The position numbers and the translations under genes are program-made. 20,148 nucleotides of DNA, taken from positions 1-20,148 of the forward strand of contig JAANBB010000604.1 in assembly GCA_014621425.1 (NCBI GenBank), given 5' to 3'. Source of the DNA: Cylindrodendrum hubeiense (lineage: Eukaryota; Ascomycota; Sordariomycetes; Hypocreales; Nectriaceae). Positions 19,915-20,148 of this stretch are shown piece by piece (position 1 is the first letter of the stretch; each line of letters begins with the position of its first letter). The notes below the pieces were generated by a model. It did not search any database. It saw only the letters and a list, made by a program, of their open reading frames with translations, and was not told the origin of the DNA.

Positions 19915-20148
19915 ATGTCGCAACGCATGAAGGACATGATGCAGAAGGGGAAGGATATGGGCAAGGAGAAGGGCACGGCGCTGCGCAACGTCAAGCCCAA
20001 GGGCACCATCAGGAACAAAGCAGTAAGCGGCATCTCCCCTGCACGTCTTTCCCTCGCGCGGCCCGATAGCTAACGCGGTGGTCCTCAGGCTGGCATGGTC
20101 GGCTTGCAGATGAAGTCCGGCGACAGCTCCGACGGCTCCGACGGCCAC
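19915..20148 (+). CDS. Unrecognised small basic protein, 5' end only
   Basis: Exon 1 is 19915-20022 (36 codons). A 66-bp intron follows (20023-20088; GTAAGC...GCTAACG...CTCAG), then exon 2 from 20089 runs off the window with 20 more codons. The N-terminus is rich in Lys and Met (MSQRMKDMMQKGKDMGKEKG), then has VKPKGTIRNKA, and across the junction AGMVGLQMKSGDSSDGSDGH. It has no signal peptide or membrane segment. I do not recognise the family. The pyrimidine-rich leader, good splice signals and G/C-ending codons make it a real, probably conserved gene. The basic, low-hydrophobicity start could be a nucleic-acid- or membrane-surface-binding region, but that is only a guess. Confidence 0.8.

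Overview
The window comes from a filamentous ascomycete (Pezizomycotina, most likely Sordariomycetes, though the exact lineage cannot be fixed by eye). The reasons are short GT-AG introns (47-172 bp) with CTAAC/CTAAT-type branch sites, pyrimidine-rich 5' leaders, and typically fungal families: HET, NACHT-ankyrin NLR, LaeA-like methyltransferases, a pisatin-demethylase-type P450 and a DUF1275 membrane protein. I placed the splice sites by hand. In every multi-exon model but one the exon lengths sum to a whole number of codons. The exception is the DUF1275 gene, which is one base out of frame.

Layout, left to right. 1-264 (+) is the 3' end of a D-2-hydroxyacid dehydrogenase. 972-1888 (-) is a DUF1275/YoaK-type membrane protein whose first exon is shifted by one base in a run of eight G. 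2982-3836 (-) is an N-terminal protein methyltransferase of the NTM1/TAE1 family (3 exons, 229 aa). 4266-6602 (-) is a 778-aa HET-domain protein. 6997-9058 (-) is a six-exon cytochrome P450 (506 aa). A 1.9-kb divergent intergenic region, rich in short tandem repeats, separates it from two tandem LaeA-like methyltransferase paralogues on the + strand: 10981-12925 (11 exons, 362 aa) and 13834-14933 (2 exons, 349 aa). 16287-19441 (+) is an NLR-like protein with a fungal STAND N-terminal domain, a NACHT domain and ankyrin repeats. Its ankyrin array is cut by an in-frame TAG where sister repeats have TGG. 19915-20148 (+) is the 5' end of an unrecognised small basic protein.

How they relate. Conserved metabolic or housekeeping genes flank a stretch of accessory character: HET and NLR (self/non-self recognition and programmed cell death families), a P450, and duplicated LaeA-like methyltransferases (a family linked to secondary-metabolism regulation). 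There is no backbone synthase (PKS, NRPS or terpene cyclase), so I do not call a biosynthetic cluster. The observations most worth a second look are: the strongly unequal intron content of the tandem methyltransferases (10 introns versus 1, with only the 3'-most shared); the RIP-type nonsense change inside a near-identical 99-bp/198-bp ankyrin repeat array; and the homopolymer frameshift in the DUF1275 gene. I found no convincing RNA gene, transposon or CRISPR array.
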